From the NCBI GenBank assembly GCA_947501275.1, contig CANMVD010000001.1, forward strand, positions 1,426,001 through 1,490,000: 64,000 nucleotides of DNA. Reading direction: 5' to 3'. The stretch's first letter is position 1, and each line of letters opens with the position of its first letter. The notes below the pieces were generated by a model. That model searched no databases and was not told the DNA's origin. It worked only from the letters and a program-made list of their open reading frames with translations. The DNA comes from an uncultured Tateyamaria sp. Lineage in GTDB: Bacteria > Pseudomonadota > Alphaproteobacteria > Rhodobacterales > Rhodobacteraceae. The position numbers were made by a program, and so were the translations under genes. Below, piece after piece: positions 45,012 through 53,715 of the stretch.

Positions 45012-45416
45012 TCAGGCCCCTTCCGTTGGCAAGCATCGGATCATCAAAGGTTCCTCGCTATCACTGCGATCCACGTTCAGGATCATTACGTCATCATTGG
45101 AGAATACCGCGCGACCGCGCCATTTGGCACGGGCCGTCTCTGCCCAAAAGTCCCCGGCCAATTGCAAGGCGCCTTCAAAATGTGTCCACGTGCCGCGCCA
45201 ACTCAAGTGTCGGAAATCTCGGCCATCGAACGCAAATCCCTGCCCGCCGAAAGCGCTTGAAGGGCCATTATCGGCAAGTGTCAGTCGAAAAGAGAATTCG
45301 GGATGGGGCAGCGCATCGACAGCGTCCGCATTGATCATGGGAGCAACACAATGGTGGTAGGAATTGGCCAAGGCGGGCTGGGTTGTCAGTGCAAAAAAAA
45401 GAGCCATCACGCGCAT
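45012..45416 (-). CDS. Small secreted protein inside the purine importer operon
   Basis: 134 residues. A signal peptide (MALFFALTTQPALA) precedes a mature part with two cysteines (HHCVAP near the start and IRCLPTEGA at the end), which could be joined. The centre is aromatic-rich beta-type sequence (FRHLSWRGTWTHFEGALQLAGDFW). I recognise no family. The ATG overlaps the stop of the upstream permease by one base (TGATG), so it is cotranslated with the transporter and probably acts in the periplasm. A longer frame to 45890 is an overlap with the permease gene and is rejected. Confidence 0.75.
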   Translation of the reverse strand: MRVMALFFALTTQPALANSYHHCVAPMINADAVDALPHPEFSFRLTLADNGPSSAFGGQGFAFDGRDFRHLSWRGTWTHFEGALQLAGDFWAETARAKWRGRAVFSNDDVMILNVDRSDSEEPLMIRCLPTEGA

Positions 45417-46498
45417 CACGCCACCTCTGCCCGGCCAAACCGTACGCGGTAGTTGGCCAGCACATCCAGTGCCAGCAGGAAAAACAAGAGCATACCCTGA
45501 AACACCTGAATGGCCGAGGCGGGCAGACCCAACTGACTTTGGGCGATGTCGCCGCCGATATAGGTCAGCGCCATGAGCAGCCCGGCAAAGACGATGCCGA
45601 TGGGATTGAGGCGGCCAAGGAAGGCGACGATGATCGCGGTGAACCCATAGCCGACGTTGAAATCGATGCTGATCTGGCCGGAGGGGCCTGCGACTTCGAA
45701 CATGCCCGCAAGGCCCGCCAGCAGGCCGGACATGCCAAGGCAAAACAGGATCAGGCGGGCCGGGTTCACGCCACCGAATTTGGCCGCACGCGGGGCCTCG
45801 CCCGTGACCCGTATGGCAAAGCCAAGGCGATGGCGCGTCAGCAGGACATAGGCAAAGATCACGGCAATCAGCGCGGCCACAACACCCCAATGCATGCCTG
45901 TGTTGGCGATCAGTTCAGCGTTATGGGCCGACGGATATTGTTGCAGGTTGCGCGAGCCAGGAAAGCCAAATCCTTCAGGGTTTTTCAGCAACCCCAATGA
46001 CATGGAGGCCAATAACTGCTCGGCCACATAAACGAGCATGAGCGACACCAAAATCTCGTTGGTGCCGAATTTTACCTTCAAAACGCCCGGTATCATGGCC
46101 CATGCCCAGCCGCCCAAAGCCCCAGCCGCGACCATGATTGGAAAGATGAAAACACTCTCGGTCGGGTAAAAAGCAAGCCCCGCACCTGCGCCACAAATGG
46201 CGCCCACAATGTATTGCCCCTCGGCGCCGATGTTCCAGATCCCGGCGCGAAAGCCCAAGGCAAGGCCGATGGCGATCAACACCAAAGGCGCGCCCTTGAT
46301 CAGCAATTGGGGGCGATAAAAGAACGAAAACTCGCCAAAGATCGGCTCCCAAAAGATAGTGAGAATGGCTTGGATCGGGTCCTTTCCGAGGATGGCAAAC
46401 AAGACCCCGCCAAAGATCATGGTCAACACAACCGCTAACACAGGCGTGGCATAGGCCATCACCTGCGACGGCTGCGGACGCGCCTCAAGCCGGATCAT
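45416..46498 (-). CDS. ABC transporter permease (nucleoside/purine importer, first subunit)
   Basis: 360 residues, about ten membrane segments, BPD_transp_2 family. Landmarks are GFRAGIWNIGAEGQYIVGAI near residue 82 and IRVTGEAPRAAKFGGVNPAR, the loop that contacts the ATPase. This is the longer, NupP-type partner. It lies 54 bases after the ATPase gene. It forms a heterodimer with the permease at 44090. Confidence 0.9.
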   Translation of the reverse strand: MIRLEARPQPSQVMAYATPVLAVVLTMIFGGVLFAILGKDPIQAILTIFWEPIFGEFSFFYRPQLLIKGAPLVLIAIGLALGFRAGIWNIGAEGQYIVGAICGAGAGLAFYPTESVFIFPIMVAAGALGGWAWAMIPGVLKVKFGTNEILVSLMLVYVAEQLLASMSLGLLKNPEGFGFPGSRNLQQYPSAHNAELIANTGMHWGVVAALIAVIFAYVLLTRHRLGFAIRVTGEAPRAAKFGGVNPARLILFCLGMSGLLAGLAGMFEVAGPSGQISIDFNVGYGFTAIIVAFLGRLNPIGIVFAGLLMALTYIGGDIAQSQLGLPASAIQVFQGMLLFFLLALDVLANYRVRFGRAEVA

Positions 46499-46552
46499 GG
46501 GCGCATCCCCCGGTTTCTTCTGACCAAAAGCACCACCCCCGGAGGGCCCATA

Positions 46553-48070
46553 TCACACATGCGCCACCTCCATGCCGTGCGCGCCGCCCAGCATCAATCC
46601 GATCTGTTCCACATCAAGGCCCGCTGTCGGCACAGGCGCGCTCAGTCGGCCTTCGTTCAGGGCTGCAAACCGGTCCGAGATTTCCATCAATTCATCCAGA
46701 TCCTGCGAGATCACCACAAGTGCCGCACCACCCGCTGCCAGATCAAGCAAGGCCTGCCGGATTGACGCCGCAGCCGCCGCATCCACGCCCCAAGTAGGCT
46801 GGTTCACGACCAGCACTTCCGGGCGTTGCAACACTTCGCGACCGATCACGAATTTCTGCAAATTTCCGCCGGACAAGGACCGCGCTGCATTTTCTGGCCC
46901 GGGCGTGCGCACATCAAATTCCGCGATGATGCGCTCGGCAAAGGCACGGGTTTTGGTCCAGTTGAGCAGGCCACGTGACGCCAGTCCTTCGCGTGCGGCC
47001 CCAGTCAGCATCGCGTTCTCTGTCAGTGACATGTTGGGGGCGGCGGCATGACCCAACCGCTCCTCGGGCGCAGCCAGCACACCCAAGATACGCCGTGCAT
47101 CTGGCCCATCGCGCGCCAGATCGCGCCCGTCGCATGTGACCATTCCCACCGCACATGGCAATTCGCCTGACAGCACGCTCAGCAATTCGTCCTGCCCGTT
47201 GCCCGCGACACCGCCAATACCCAGCACTTCACCTGTATGGACTTCGAAACTGACATCGCGCAGCGGCATTCCAAAGGCAGATGGGGACGCAATGGATAGC
47301 CCCTCAACTGCCAATTTCACGTTGCCCACATCATGAGCGCGTGCCTTGGGTGTAGCAAGCGAACTGCCCACCATCATTTCCGCCATATCACGTGCCGATC
47401 GCTCTCGCGGAACCGCATGCCCGACGACCTTGCCGCCGCGCAGAATAGTGGCAGCGTCGCACAAGGCTCGGATCTCTTCCAACTTGTGCGAAATATACAG
47501 GATCGACGTGCCCTCGGCACTCAGTTTCCTCAGTGTTTCAAACAAGATATCAACCTCTTGCGGCGTCAGCACGCTGGTGGGTTCGTCCATGATCAGCAGC
47601 GAAGGTTCCTGTAAAAGACAGCGGATGATCTCAACCCGTTGCCGCTCGCCTGCCGACAAATCCCCCACCACCCGGTCGGGTGACAGGGGCAGGCCATAGG
47701 TTTCGGACACCGCCCGGATTTGGTCCGCCAGCGCCCGCATGGGCGGCGGTGTTTCCATGCCCAGGGCGATGTTTTCGGCAACGCTGAGAGCGTCGAACAG
47801 GGAAAAATGTTGAAATACCATGCCAACGCCTGCACCGCGCGCGGCCCGTGGGTCCACCGGGGCAAAGGCCTCGCCGTGCATCTGCATCTCGCCTGCATCC
47901 GGTTTGACAAGGCCGTAGATCATCTTGACCAACGTGGACTTGCCAGCCCCGTTTTCGCCCAGCAAAGCATGGATTTCGCCGGATGCAATGGTCAGACTCA
48001 CGCCGTCATTTGCGATCACGCCGGGATAGGCCTTGGTCAGGCCTTCGAGGTGCAAAAGGGGCGTGTTCAT
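46553..48070 (-). CDS. ABC transporter ATP-binding protein with two ATPase domains (nucleoside/purine importer)
   Basis: 505 residues holding two ABC domains, as in ribose and nucleoside importers. Domain one (1-~245) has Walker A GENGAGKST, signature LSAGERQRVEIIRCL and DEPTSVLTP. Domain two has a shortened Walker A region (GGVAGNGQDELL), signature LSGGNLQKFVIGREVL, and VVNQPTWGVDAAAA in place of a standard DEP Walker B, a usual feature of this family. It energises the two permeases. The ATG overlaps the xdhC stop by four bases. Confidence 0.93.
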   Translation of the reverse strand: MNTPLLHLEGLTKAYPGVIANDGVSLTIASGEIHALLGENGAGKSTLVKMIYGLVKPDAGEMQMHGEAFAPVDPRAARGAGVGMVFQHFSLFDALSVAENIALGMETPPPMRALADQIRAVSETYGLPLSPDRVVGDLSAGERQRVEIIRCLLQEPSLLIMDEPTSVLTPQEVDILFETLRKLSAEGTSILYISHKLEEIRALCDAATILRGGKVVGHAVPRERSARDMAEMMVGSSLATPKARAHDVGNVKLAVEGLSIASPSAFGMPLRDVSFEVHTGEVLGIGGVAGNGQDELLSVLSGELPCAVGMVTCDGRDLARDGPDARRILGVLAAPEERLGHAAAPNMSLTENAMLTGAAREGLASRGLLNWTKTRAFAERIIAEFDVRTPGPENAARSLSGGNLQKFVIGREVLQRPEVLVVNQPTWGVDAAAAASIRQALLDLAAGGAALVVISQDLDELMEISDRFAALNEGRLSAPVPTAGLDVEQIGLMLGGAHGMEVAHV

Positions 48071-48978
48071 GCCCGGATCTCCGATCGTTCTGCGCTGCCA
48101 AAGCGGGTATGGGCCAGTTCATGCGTCACGCCAAGCGCAATCAGGTGTGGGTGCTTGCCCAAACTCGGGTTGCCAATGGGGCATGTGATGCGGGCGATGT
48201 CTGCCTCGCTGTGCCCCAAAGCGGCAAGTCGCTTGCGAAACCGCGCCCATTTTGTTGCAGACCCAATCAACCCGCATGTGCCAAACCCATGTGTCAGGGC
48301 GGCATGGCACAAAGCAAGGTCCAGATCGTGCGCGTAGGTCAGGATCAGGTGATCCGCCTCACGCGGTGCATGGGGCATCAGCCGGGTTGGATCTGCAGAG
48401 GCGATGTCGGTGACGCCTGTCGGTATCTTCTCCGGAAAGCGATTTGACGCAGTATCCACCCAAGTCACGGCATGGCCCGGCAGGTGTTGCATCAGATCGA
48501 CCAACGCGCGGCCCACATGGCCAGCCCCCCAAATCCAGATGTCGCGGTCTTGTGGCTTGACCGGTTCGATCATCCAGCCTTCCAGCATCCTGGCGCTGTT
48601 GACCTGCCCGGTCTTAAGGGCCCGCTTGACCGACAGCGGCATAGTGCCTGGGCCACGGGCGATGACGTCCAATGGCACGGCTTCTGCCCGCGACAGGTCA
48701 TAAACTTCTGACAGGATCTCAACCGCACCGCCACAGCATTGCCCAAAGGCGGGTCCAAGCGCGTGGCGGCTCAGCGCATCCTGCGCCAGACGGCGTGATG
48801 CGCGGGCCACTTCATATTCCAGTGCGCCGCCTCCGATGGTGCCGGATTGTCCCGTTCCCCACACCAACATAGCCGCACCGACCTCGCGCGGGGCGGAGCC
48901 CTGAACACTGGCAACAACGACGCGCACAACTCGTCCTTCGGCGCGGCATGCAGCGATCAGCGCGTCCCGATCAAACAT
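48067..48978 (-). CDS. xdhC: Xanthine dehydrogenase accessory protein XdhC
   Basis: 303 residues. The N-terminal XdhC_CoxI domain has VVASVQGSAPREVGAAMLV and GTIGGGALEYEVARAS. The C-terminal Rossmann-like domain has IWIWGAGHVGRALVDLM and the end pattern ARITCPIGNPSLG. It binds molybdenum cofactor, delivers it to XdhB and aids sulphuration. ATG 48978 lies eight bases inside xdhB. The longer frame to 49074 has no family N-terminus and is rejected. Confidence 0.93.
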   Translation of the reverse strand: MFDRDALIAACRAEGRVVRVVVASVQGSAPREVGAAMLVWGTGQSGTIGGGALEYEVARASRRLAQDALSRHALGPAFGQCCGGAVEILSEVYDLSRAEAVPLDVIARGPGTMPLSVKRALKTGQVNSARMLEGWMIEPVKPQDRDIWIWGAGHVGRALVDLMQHLPGHAVTWVDTASNRFPEKIPTGVTDIASADPTRLMPHAPREADHLILTYAHDLDLALCHAALTHGFGTCGLIGSATKWARFRKRLAALGHSEADIARITCPIGNPSLGKHPHLIALGVTHELAHTRFGSAERSEIRA

Positions 48979-51295
48979 CACCACGCGCCTTTTTGACTGC
49001 CCGCAATACCGCTTCGCCTGTGGCGGGCGCATGCAGGTCCGGATAGGATGGTCCACAAGCAGCGGCCGCATCACTCAGCGCAAGAAACGCGGAGATCCCT
49101 AGCATCAGTGGCGGCTCCCCGACCGCTTTGGATTTATAGATGGTGTCCGCGTGGTTCTCGCCGTCCCACAAGGCGACGTTGAAGATGTCGGGGCGGTCAG
49201 CGCAGGCGGGGATCTTGTAGGTCGAGGGCGCATGGGTGCGCAACGCGCCGCTGTCGTCCCAGACCAGTTCCTCGGTGGTCAGCCAGCCTGCACCCTGCAC
49301 ATAGCCTCCCTCGATCTGGCCGATATCCAGCGCCGGGTTCAGCGACGCACCGGCATCATGCAGGATGTCGGCGCGTAAAATACGGTTCTCGCCAGTCAGC
49401 GTGTCGATGACAACTTCGGTCACCGCGGCACCGTAGGCAAAATAATAAAACGGTCGGCCGTGCCCCTTGATACGGTCCCACTGGATGTCCGGTGTCTTGT
49501 AAAAGCCGGTCGCGGACAAGCTGATGCGGGCCTGATGGCACAGGGCCGCAACCTCGGCAAAGCTGTATTCCCCCGCGCCCGCCTGCACGCGTCCGTCATA
49601 AAAGACAACGGCATCAGGGTGGCATTGATGCATTTCAGACAGATGTTCAACCATACGGCTGCGAATGGTATCACAGGCGGCCTTGACCGCCATGCCGTTC
49701 AAATCGCTGCCCGAAGAGGCTGCGGTTGCCGATGTATTGGGCACCTTGGCCGTGTCGGTTGCGGTGATCTTGACGAGGTCCATTGGGACGCCAAAGCGGC
49801 TGGCGGCCACTTGGGCCACTTTCTGGAACAAGCCCTGGCCCATTTCCGTGCCACCATGGTTCAGGTGGATCGAGCCGTCCATGTAGACATGCACCAGGGC
49901 CCCGGCCTGATTGAGGTGGGTTAGGGTAAAGCTGATGCCGAATTTGACGGGCGACAGGGCAATGCCCTTTTTCAGAACGGGATTGGCGGCATTCCAGTCG
50001 GTAATTGCTGCACGGCGTGCATCGTAATCGGCACTGCGGCGCAATTGCGTCACGAGATCATCCAGAATGAAATCCTGAACCGGCTGGCCATAAGGCGTGG
50101 TCTGCACAGAGGCGTCCGACGCATCCGCAGTCTCTGTTCCCGAAAAGTCCCCGCCGGAGGCATAAAAGTTTTTCTCGCGCACGCTCAGCGGATCAAGCCC
50201 GAGAGTCGCGGCCACATGATCCACGATCCGCTCCATCCCGATCATACCCTGTGGCCCGCCAAATCCGCGAAAAGCGGTTGCGGATTGCGTGTTGGTGCGC
50301 AGCCGATGACTTTCGATGCGGACATGCGGCAGGAAATAGCCGTTGTCAGCATGCAGCATCGCGCGGTCAGCGACGGGCAGGCTCAGATCCATCGCCCAGC
50401 CGCACCGTGTGTAGTGACGCACATCAAGCGCCGTAATCAGTCCCGTCTCATCAAATCCCACATCGTAATCGATGCGGAAATCGTGACGCTTGCCAGTGAT
50501 GATCATGTCGTCATCTCGGTCATAGCGCATTTTGCAGGCCACGCCCGTCAGACGGGCTGCAACTGCGCAAGCGACGGCCAGGGCGTTGCCCTGGCTTTCC
50601 TTGCCGCCGAACCCACCGCCCATGCGACGGGTTTCGACACGCACGGCATGCATGGGCAGGCCGATGGCATCTGCCACCTTGTGCTGAATTTCCGTTGGGT
50701 GCTGCGTGGACGAGACGATATGCACATCGCCATCCTCACCGGGCAAGGCCAGCGCGGCCTGACCTTCGAGGTAGAAATGCTCCTGACCCCCAATGTGAAA
50801 TTGCCCTGAAATGCGATGGTCCGCCACCTGCAACAGGGCCAAGGCATCGCCGCGCGCATAGATGCGTGGCCCATCCTCAAACCGCGCATTGGCCGCCAGC
50901 GCGTCCTCGATCGACAGGATCGGTGTGCTCTCTGCGATCTCTATCCTGGCCTGCCTTGCGGCGTAGCGTGCGGCAAGGTGACTGCGTGCAATCACCAGAA
51001 AAATAGGTTGCCCGACATAATGCACCGCCCCGTCCGCCAGCAATGGCTCGTCGTGGACCGACGGCGACACATCATTGGCAAAGGGCAGGTCCTTTGCGAC
51101 GAGCACAGCCACAACATCCGGAGCTGCGTGCACGGCGCTCAGGTCAAGATGCGTGATGTGCCCGCTGGCTTTGGGGCTGGTCCCGAACGCCAGGTGCAAT
51201 GCCGTATCGGGCAACGGTGTGTCATCCACGTAACGCGCGGCACCGGTTACATGCAGGTGGGCCGTGTCGTGGGGCAGGGGTTTGGCAACGCTCAT
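48971..51295 (-). CDS. xdhB: Xanthine dehydrogenase molybdopterin-binding subunit XdhB
   Basis: 774 residues. The aldehyde-oxidase/xanthine-dehydrogenase a/b hammerhead ([20 protein letters not shown]) begins the protein. Molybdopterin-binding motifs [13 protein letters not shown] and [14 protein letters not shown] follow, and the catalytic Glu lies in [14 protein letters not shown] near the C-terminus. It oxidises hypoxanthine and xanthine to urate together with XdhA. ATG 51295 overlaps the xdhA stop by four bases. A long upstream frame to 51589 is the shadow of xdhA. Confidence 0.94.
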   Translation of the reverse strand: MSVAKPLPHDTAHLHVTGAARYVDDTPLPDTALHLAFGTSPKASGHITHLDLSAVHAAPDVVAVLVAKDLPFANDVSPSVHDEPLLADGAVHYVGQPIFLVIARSHLAARYAARQARIEIAESTPILSIEDALAANARFEDGPRIYARGDALALLQVADHRISGQFHIGGQEHFYLEGQAALALPGEDGDVHIVSSTQHPTEIQHKVADAIGLPMHAVRVETRRMGGGFGGKESQGNALAVACAVAARLTGVACKMRYDRDDDMIITGKRHDFRIDYDVGFDETGLITALDVRHYTRCGWAMDLSLPVADRAMLHADNGYFLPHVRIESHRLRTNTQSATAFRGFGGPQGMIGMERIVDHVAATLGLDPLSVREKNFYASGGDFSGTETADASDASVQTTPYGQPVQDFILDDLVTQLRRSADYDARRAAITDWNAANPVLKKGIALSPVKFGISFTLTHLNQAGALVHVYMDGSIHLNHGGTEMGQGLFQKVAQVAASRFGVPMDLVKITATDTAKVPNTSATAASSGSDLNGMAVKAACDTIRSRMVEHLSEMHQCHPDAVVFYDGRVQAGAGEYSFAEVAALCHQARISLSATGFYKTPDIQWDRIKGHGRPFYYFAYGAAVTEVVIDTLTGENRILRADILHDAGASLNPALDIGQIEGGYVQGAGWLTTEELVWDDSGALRTHAPSTYKIPACADRPDIFNVALWDGENHADTIYKSKAVGEPPLMLGISAFLALSDAAAACGPSYPDLHAPATGEAVLRAVKKARGDV

Positions 51296-52674
51296 GCCTG
51301 CACTTCCAGCACATTTGCAGCCTGTCCCTGATCTTCCAGCCAGGCGCGCAGCAGCATGTTTTGCGCCACTTCCATGCGATACTCTGCCGAGGCGCGCATG
51401 TCGGACAGGGGGGTGAAATCTTCGGCCATGGCTTGCATCGCCGCACCGACGGTTGTGTCGGTCCATGGCTGGCCAATCAATGCGGCTTCGGCTTTGGCAG
51501 CACGCATCGGCGTGCCTGCCATGCCACCAAAAGCTAGGCGCGCCGTTGCAATGACCCCATCGTTTTGCTCGATCCACAAACATCCACACACAGCAGAAAT
51601 GTCCTGATCAAACCGTTTTGACAGCTTGTAGCACCGCAGGTGGTCTGCCTGTTTTGGGATCGTGATGGCTTCGACAAATTCGTTGTCTGCCCGGTCCTGT
51701 TGGCCATAGGCGATAAAGAAGTCTTCGAGAGGCATAGTTCGTGTGCCGTTCACGCTGCGTAGATGCAGCGTTGCGCCAAGTGCAATGAGTGCAGGCGGGC
51801 CATCCCCGATGGGGGAGCCGTTTGCGATATTGCCCCCGATGGTGGCCGCATTGCGCACTTGTTGCGACCCATAACGCCGGATCAACTCGGCAAAGCCGGG
51901 GTGCAAGGGGGCGATGGCACTGTGCAGCTCTGTCAGTGTCGTCGTCGTCCCAATGCGGATCGTGTCCCCGTTGTCAGTGATCCCTGCGAGGTCGGGAATG
52001 CGGTTGAGGAAGACGACGGGTCCGAGATCGCGGAAATCCTTGGTCACCCAAAGCCCGACATCAGTGGCCCCCGCGATGAGCGTCCCATCCGGGTTTTCAT
52101 TCAGCCACGTAGCGAGATCTTCCGGGGTTGTTGGGGGCTCTGCCCCCGTCCTTGCGGACTCCCCCGGGATTTTTAGGGGACATAGAAGATCTGCGTCGCG
52201 CACATGATCGGGGACGGGCGCCTTTTCAGCAGCCTTGGCGGCGCGGATGATGGGCGCATATCCAGTGCAGCGACACAGGTTTCCGGCCAGTTGCGTGTCG
52301 TAATCCGTGGCGCCATTCAGGTGTGCGGTCGCCATTGTGGCAATGAAACCGGGTGTGCAGAAACCACATTGCGAGCCATGGTGGTCGATCATCGCCTGCT
52401 GCACCGGATGCAGCGTGCCGTCCGGCGCACTCATCCCTTCGACCGTACGCACTGCCTTGCCCGCCAGCTGGGGCATGAACAAAATGCAAGCATTCAGCGC
52501 GCACGCGCCGGAGTCGTCCGTCACCATGACCGAGCAGGCGCCGCAATCGCCCTCGTTGCACCCTTCCTTGGTGCCAGTGAGGTGCTGTGTCTCGCGTAAC
52601 CAATCAAGCAATGTGGTTGTGGGCGTGGTGTCCGCCGTGATCTCGCTTCCGTTCAGAAGAAAGGTCGTGCGCAT
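51292..52674 (-). CDS. xdhA: Xanthine dehydrogenase small subunit XdhA (2Fe-2S and FAD)
   Basis: 460 residues. The plant-type 2Fe-2S domain has Cys39, 44 and 47 ([12 protein letters not shown]) and Cys59 or Cys63. The second cluster domain has CGFC (103-106) and CRC (134-136). The FAD domain begins near 185 and includes the nucleotide-binding [17 protein letters not shown]. Electrons pass from XdhB through the clusters to FAD and NAD+. Residues ~164-182, between the iron-sulphur and FAD parts, are encoded by a copy of a dispersed repeat. It is the promoter-proximal gene of the purine operon. Confidence 0.94.
   Translation of the reverse strand: MRTTFLLNGSEITADTTPTTTLLDWLRETQHLTGTKEGCNEGDCGACSVMVTDDSGACALNACILFMPQLAGKAVRTVEGMSAPDGTLHPVQQAMIDHHGSQCGFCTPGFIATMATAHLNGATDYDTQLAGNLCRCTGYAPIIRAAKAAEKAPVPDHVRDADLLCPLKIPGESARTGAEPPTTPEDLATWLNENPDGTLIAGATDVGLWVTKDFRDLGPVVFLNRIPDLAGITDNGDTIRIGTTTTLTELHSAIAPLHPGFAELIRRYGSQQVRNAATIGGNIANGSPIGDGPPALIALGATLHLRSVNGTRTMPLEDFFIAYGQQDRADNEFVEAITIPKQADHLRCYKLSKRFDQDISAVCGCLWIEQNDGVIATARLAFGGMAGTPMRAAKAEAALIGQPWTDTTVGAAMQAMAEDFTPLSDMRASAEYRMEVAQNMLLRAWLEDQGQAANVLEVQA
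52131..52188 (+). repeat. Dispersed GGGGGC-NNN-GCCCCC element, copy B, in frame within xdhA
   Basis: GGGGGC-TCT-GCCCCC (52133-52147) forms a 6-bp hairpin. GTCC-TTGC-GGAC (52148-52159) forms a second small hairpin, and CCCCC-GGG-ATTTTT and ATAGAAG follow. The order of parts matches copy A at 33075. The whole element lies inside xdhA and is read without a stop or frameshift, giving the linker [18 protein letters not shown]. Confidence 0.75.
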
Positions 52675-52802
52675 ATGGGTTTGCCTGCCGCGTTACCGTC
52701 GCCCGCGTGATGCCCCCCGTCGATGCGGCGTAGACAGGTGGGCGGGCCGCTGACGTGCAGAGTAGGCGACGGTTTCACCGCTTGGCAAGCCAGTGCGGGC
52801 TG

Positions 52803-53267
52803 TCAGGCGCTCAATTTTGCAGCAAGTGCTTCGAGATTGGTCAATCCGCCCTCCCAGCCTGCCTGAAATTCATCCAGACCCTCAGGGCCAACAAAGGAAG
52901 ACACTGCCACTGCAACATCGAGCCGTGTGCCCGTGTCCTGTGGCGTTAGGCGATATGTGACCAATGTGGTGGCCATTGTTGCGCCCTCTGCGTGCACAGT
53001 TTCGGTGAACACAGCATCCTGTGGTGCGTCGATCCGGTACCATCTGGTGTCAACGGTAAACTCCGGAGCTTCAGCAGGTCCGCAATGATGGGTCTCTTGC
53101 CCACCCACGCGAAAGTCCTCTTTCTCCGCCTCAAGCACCATATCCGGGCCCGGTGCATTCCATGTGCCGCGCATGGTGGCATCCGTCATGACGTGCCACA
53201 AACGTTCCGGACTCAGCGCGAAGGTGCGGGTCAGGGTGAAATTGCCTGTATCGGTTTCGGTACTCAT
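52803..53267 (-). CDS. SRPBCC/AHSA1-domain protein
   Basis: 154 residues of the START-like AHSA1 fold: FALSPERLWHVMTDATMRGTW at the start, a central TWYRI-type strand and the C-terminal LDEFQAGWEGGLTNLEALAAKL. It has no signal peptide. These proteins bind small hydrophobic ligands, or help Hsp90 in eukaryotes; the bacterial ligand is unknown. Its start overlaps the stop of the ArsR gene, a very common pairing in which the ArsR protein controls the AHSA1 gene. Confidence 0.88.
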   Translation of the reverse strand: MSTETDTGNFTLTRTFALSPERLWHVMTDATMRGTWNAPGPDMVLEAEKEDFRVGGQETHHCGPAEAPEFTVDTRWYRIDAPQDAVFTETVHAEGATMATTLVTYRLTPQDTGTRLDVAVAVSSFVGPEGLDEFQAGWEGGLTNLEALAAKLSA

Positions 53268-53593
53268 GTGCGGGTCCTTTCCAATTGGTCCGCAAGGCGG
53301 GACAGACGATCAAGCCGACCCTCCCAAGCCATGCGATATGTGTCGATCCACGCCGTGCCTTGGACCAAAGCATCCGGATGCAGGCGGACGGTGCGTACGC
53401 GCCCTTTCTTGGCGCTGGTGACCAATCCGCCATCTTCGAGCACCTTGAGGTGTCGCAGAAATGTCGGCAGCGCCATGTCGTGGCGTGCGTGCAGCGCGCT
53501 GACCGGGGCGGGCCCCTTGGTCAGATCCTCAACCACGGCTCGGCGTGTTGGATCGGCAAGTGCTGAGAAGAAGCTGTCGAGATAGTTAGTCAT
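53264..53593 (-). CDS. ArsR-family transcriptional regulator
   Basis: 109 residues with a winged helix: FFSALADPTRRAVVEDLTKG, the recognition helix MALPTFLRHLKVLEDGGLV, and the wing KKGRVRTVRL. It lacks the CxC motif of metal-sensing members, so it is the type paired with AHSA1 proteins. ATG 53593 is preferred because the family N-terminus begins here. The frame to 53731 enters dnaE upstream DNA. It probably represses its own promoter between itself and dnaE. Confidence 0.88.
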   Translation of the reverse strand: MTNYLDSFFSALADPTRRAVVEDLTKGPAPVSALHARHDMALPTFLRHLKVLEDGGLVTSAKKGRVRTVRLHPDALVQGTAWIDTYRMAWEGRLDRLSRLADQLERTRT

Positions 53594-53631
53594 ATGGCTA
53601 GGTAATACAAGGCAAGGGTTCGAGTCAAGAC

Positions 53632-53651
53632 ACTTAGCAGTTAAGCTAAGT
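53632..53651. promoter_or_regulatory. Candidate ArsR operator
   Basis: ACTTAGC and GCTAAGT form a perfect 7-bp inverted repeat with a six-base spacer, 39 bases upstream of the ArsR start and 64 bases upstream of dnaE. The AT-rich dyad and its position fit autorepression by the ArsR protein. Because the region also contains the dnaE 5' side, it might affect dnaE as well. Confidence 0.45.
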
Positions 53652-53715
53652 AATGAGCTGTGGATAACAGCCACTGGGGCTTTCCGCTGAGCGAGCCACG
53701 ACATATGGTCAGGCC

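Noticed and set aside
45417-45890. N-terminal extension of the small secreted protein in the purine operon
   Set aside because: The extra ~158 residues overlap the permease gene out of frame and are Arg/Pro-rich nonsense. The signal peptide starts at 45416.
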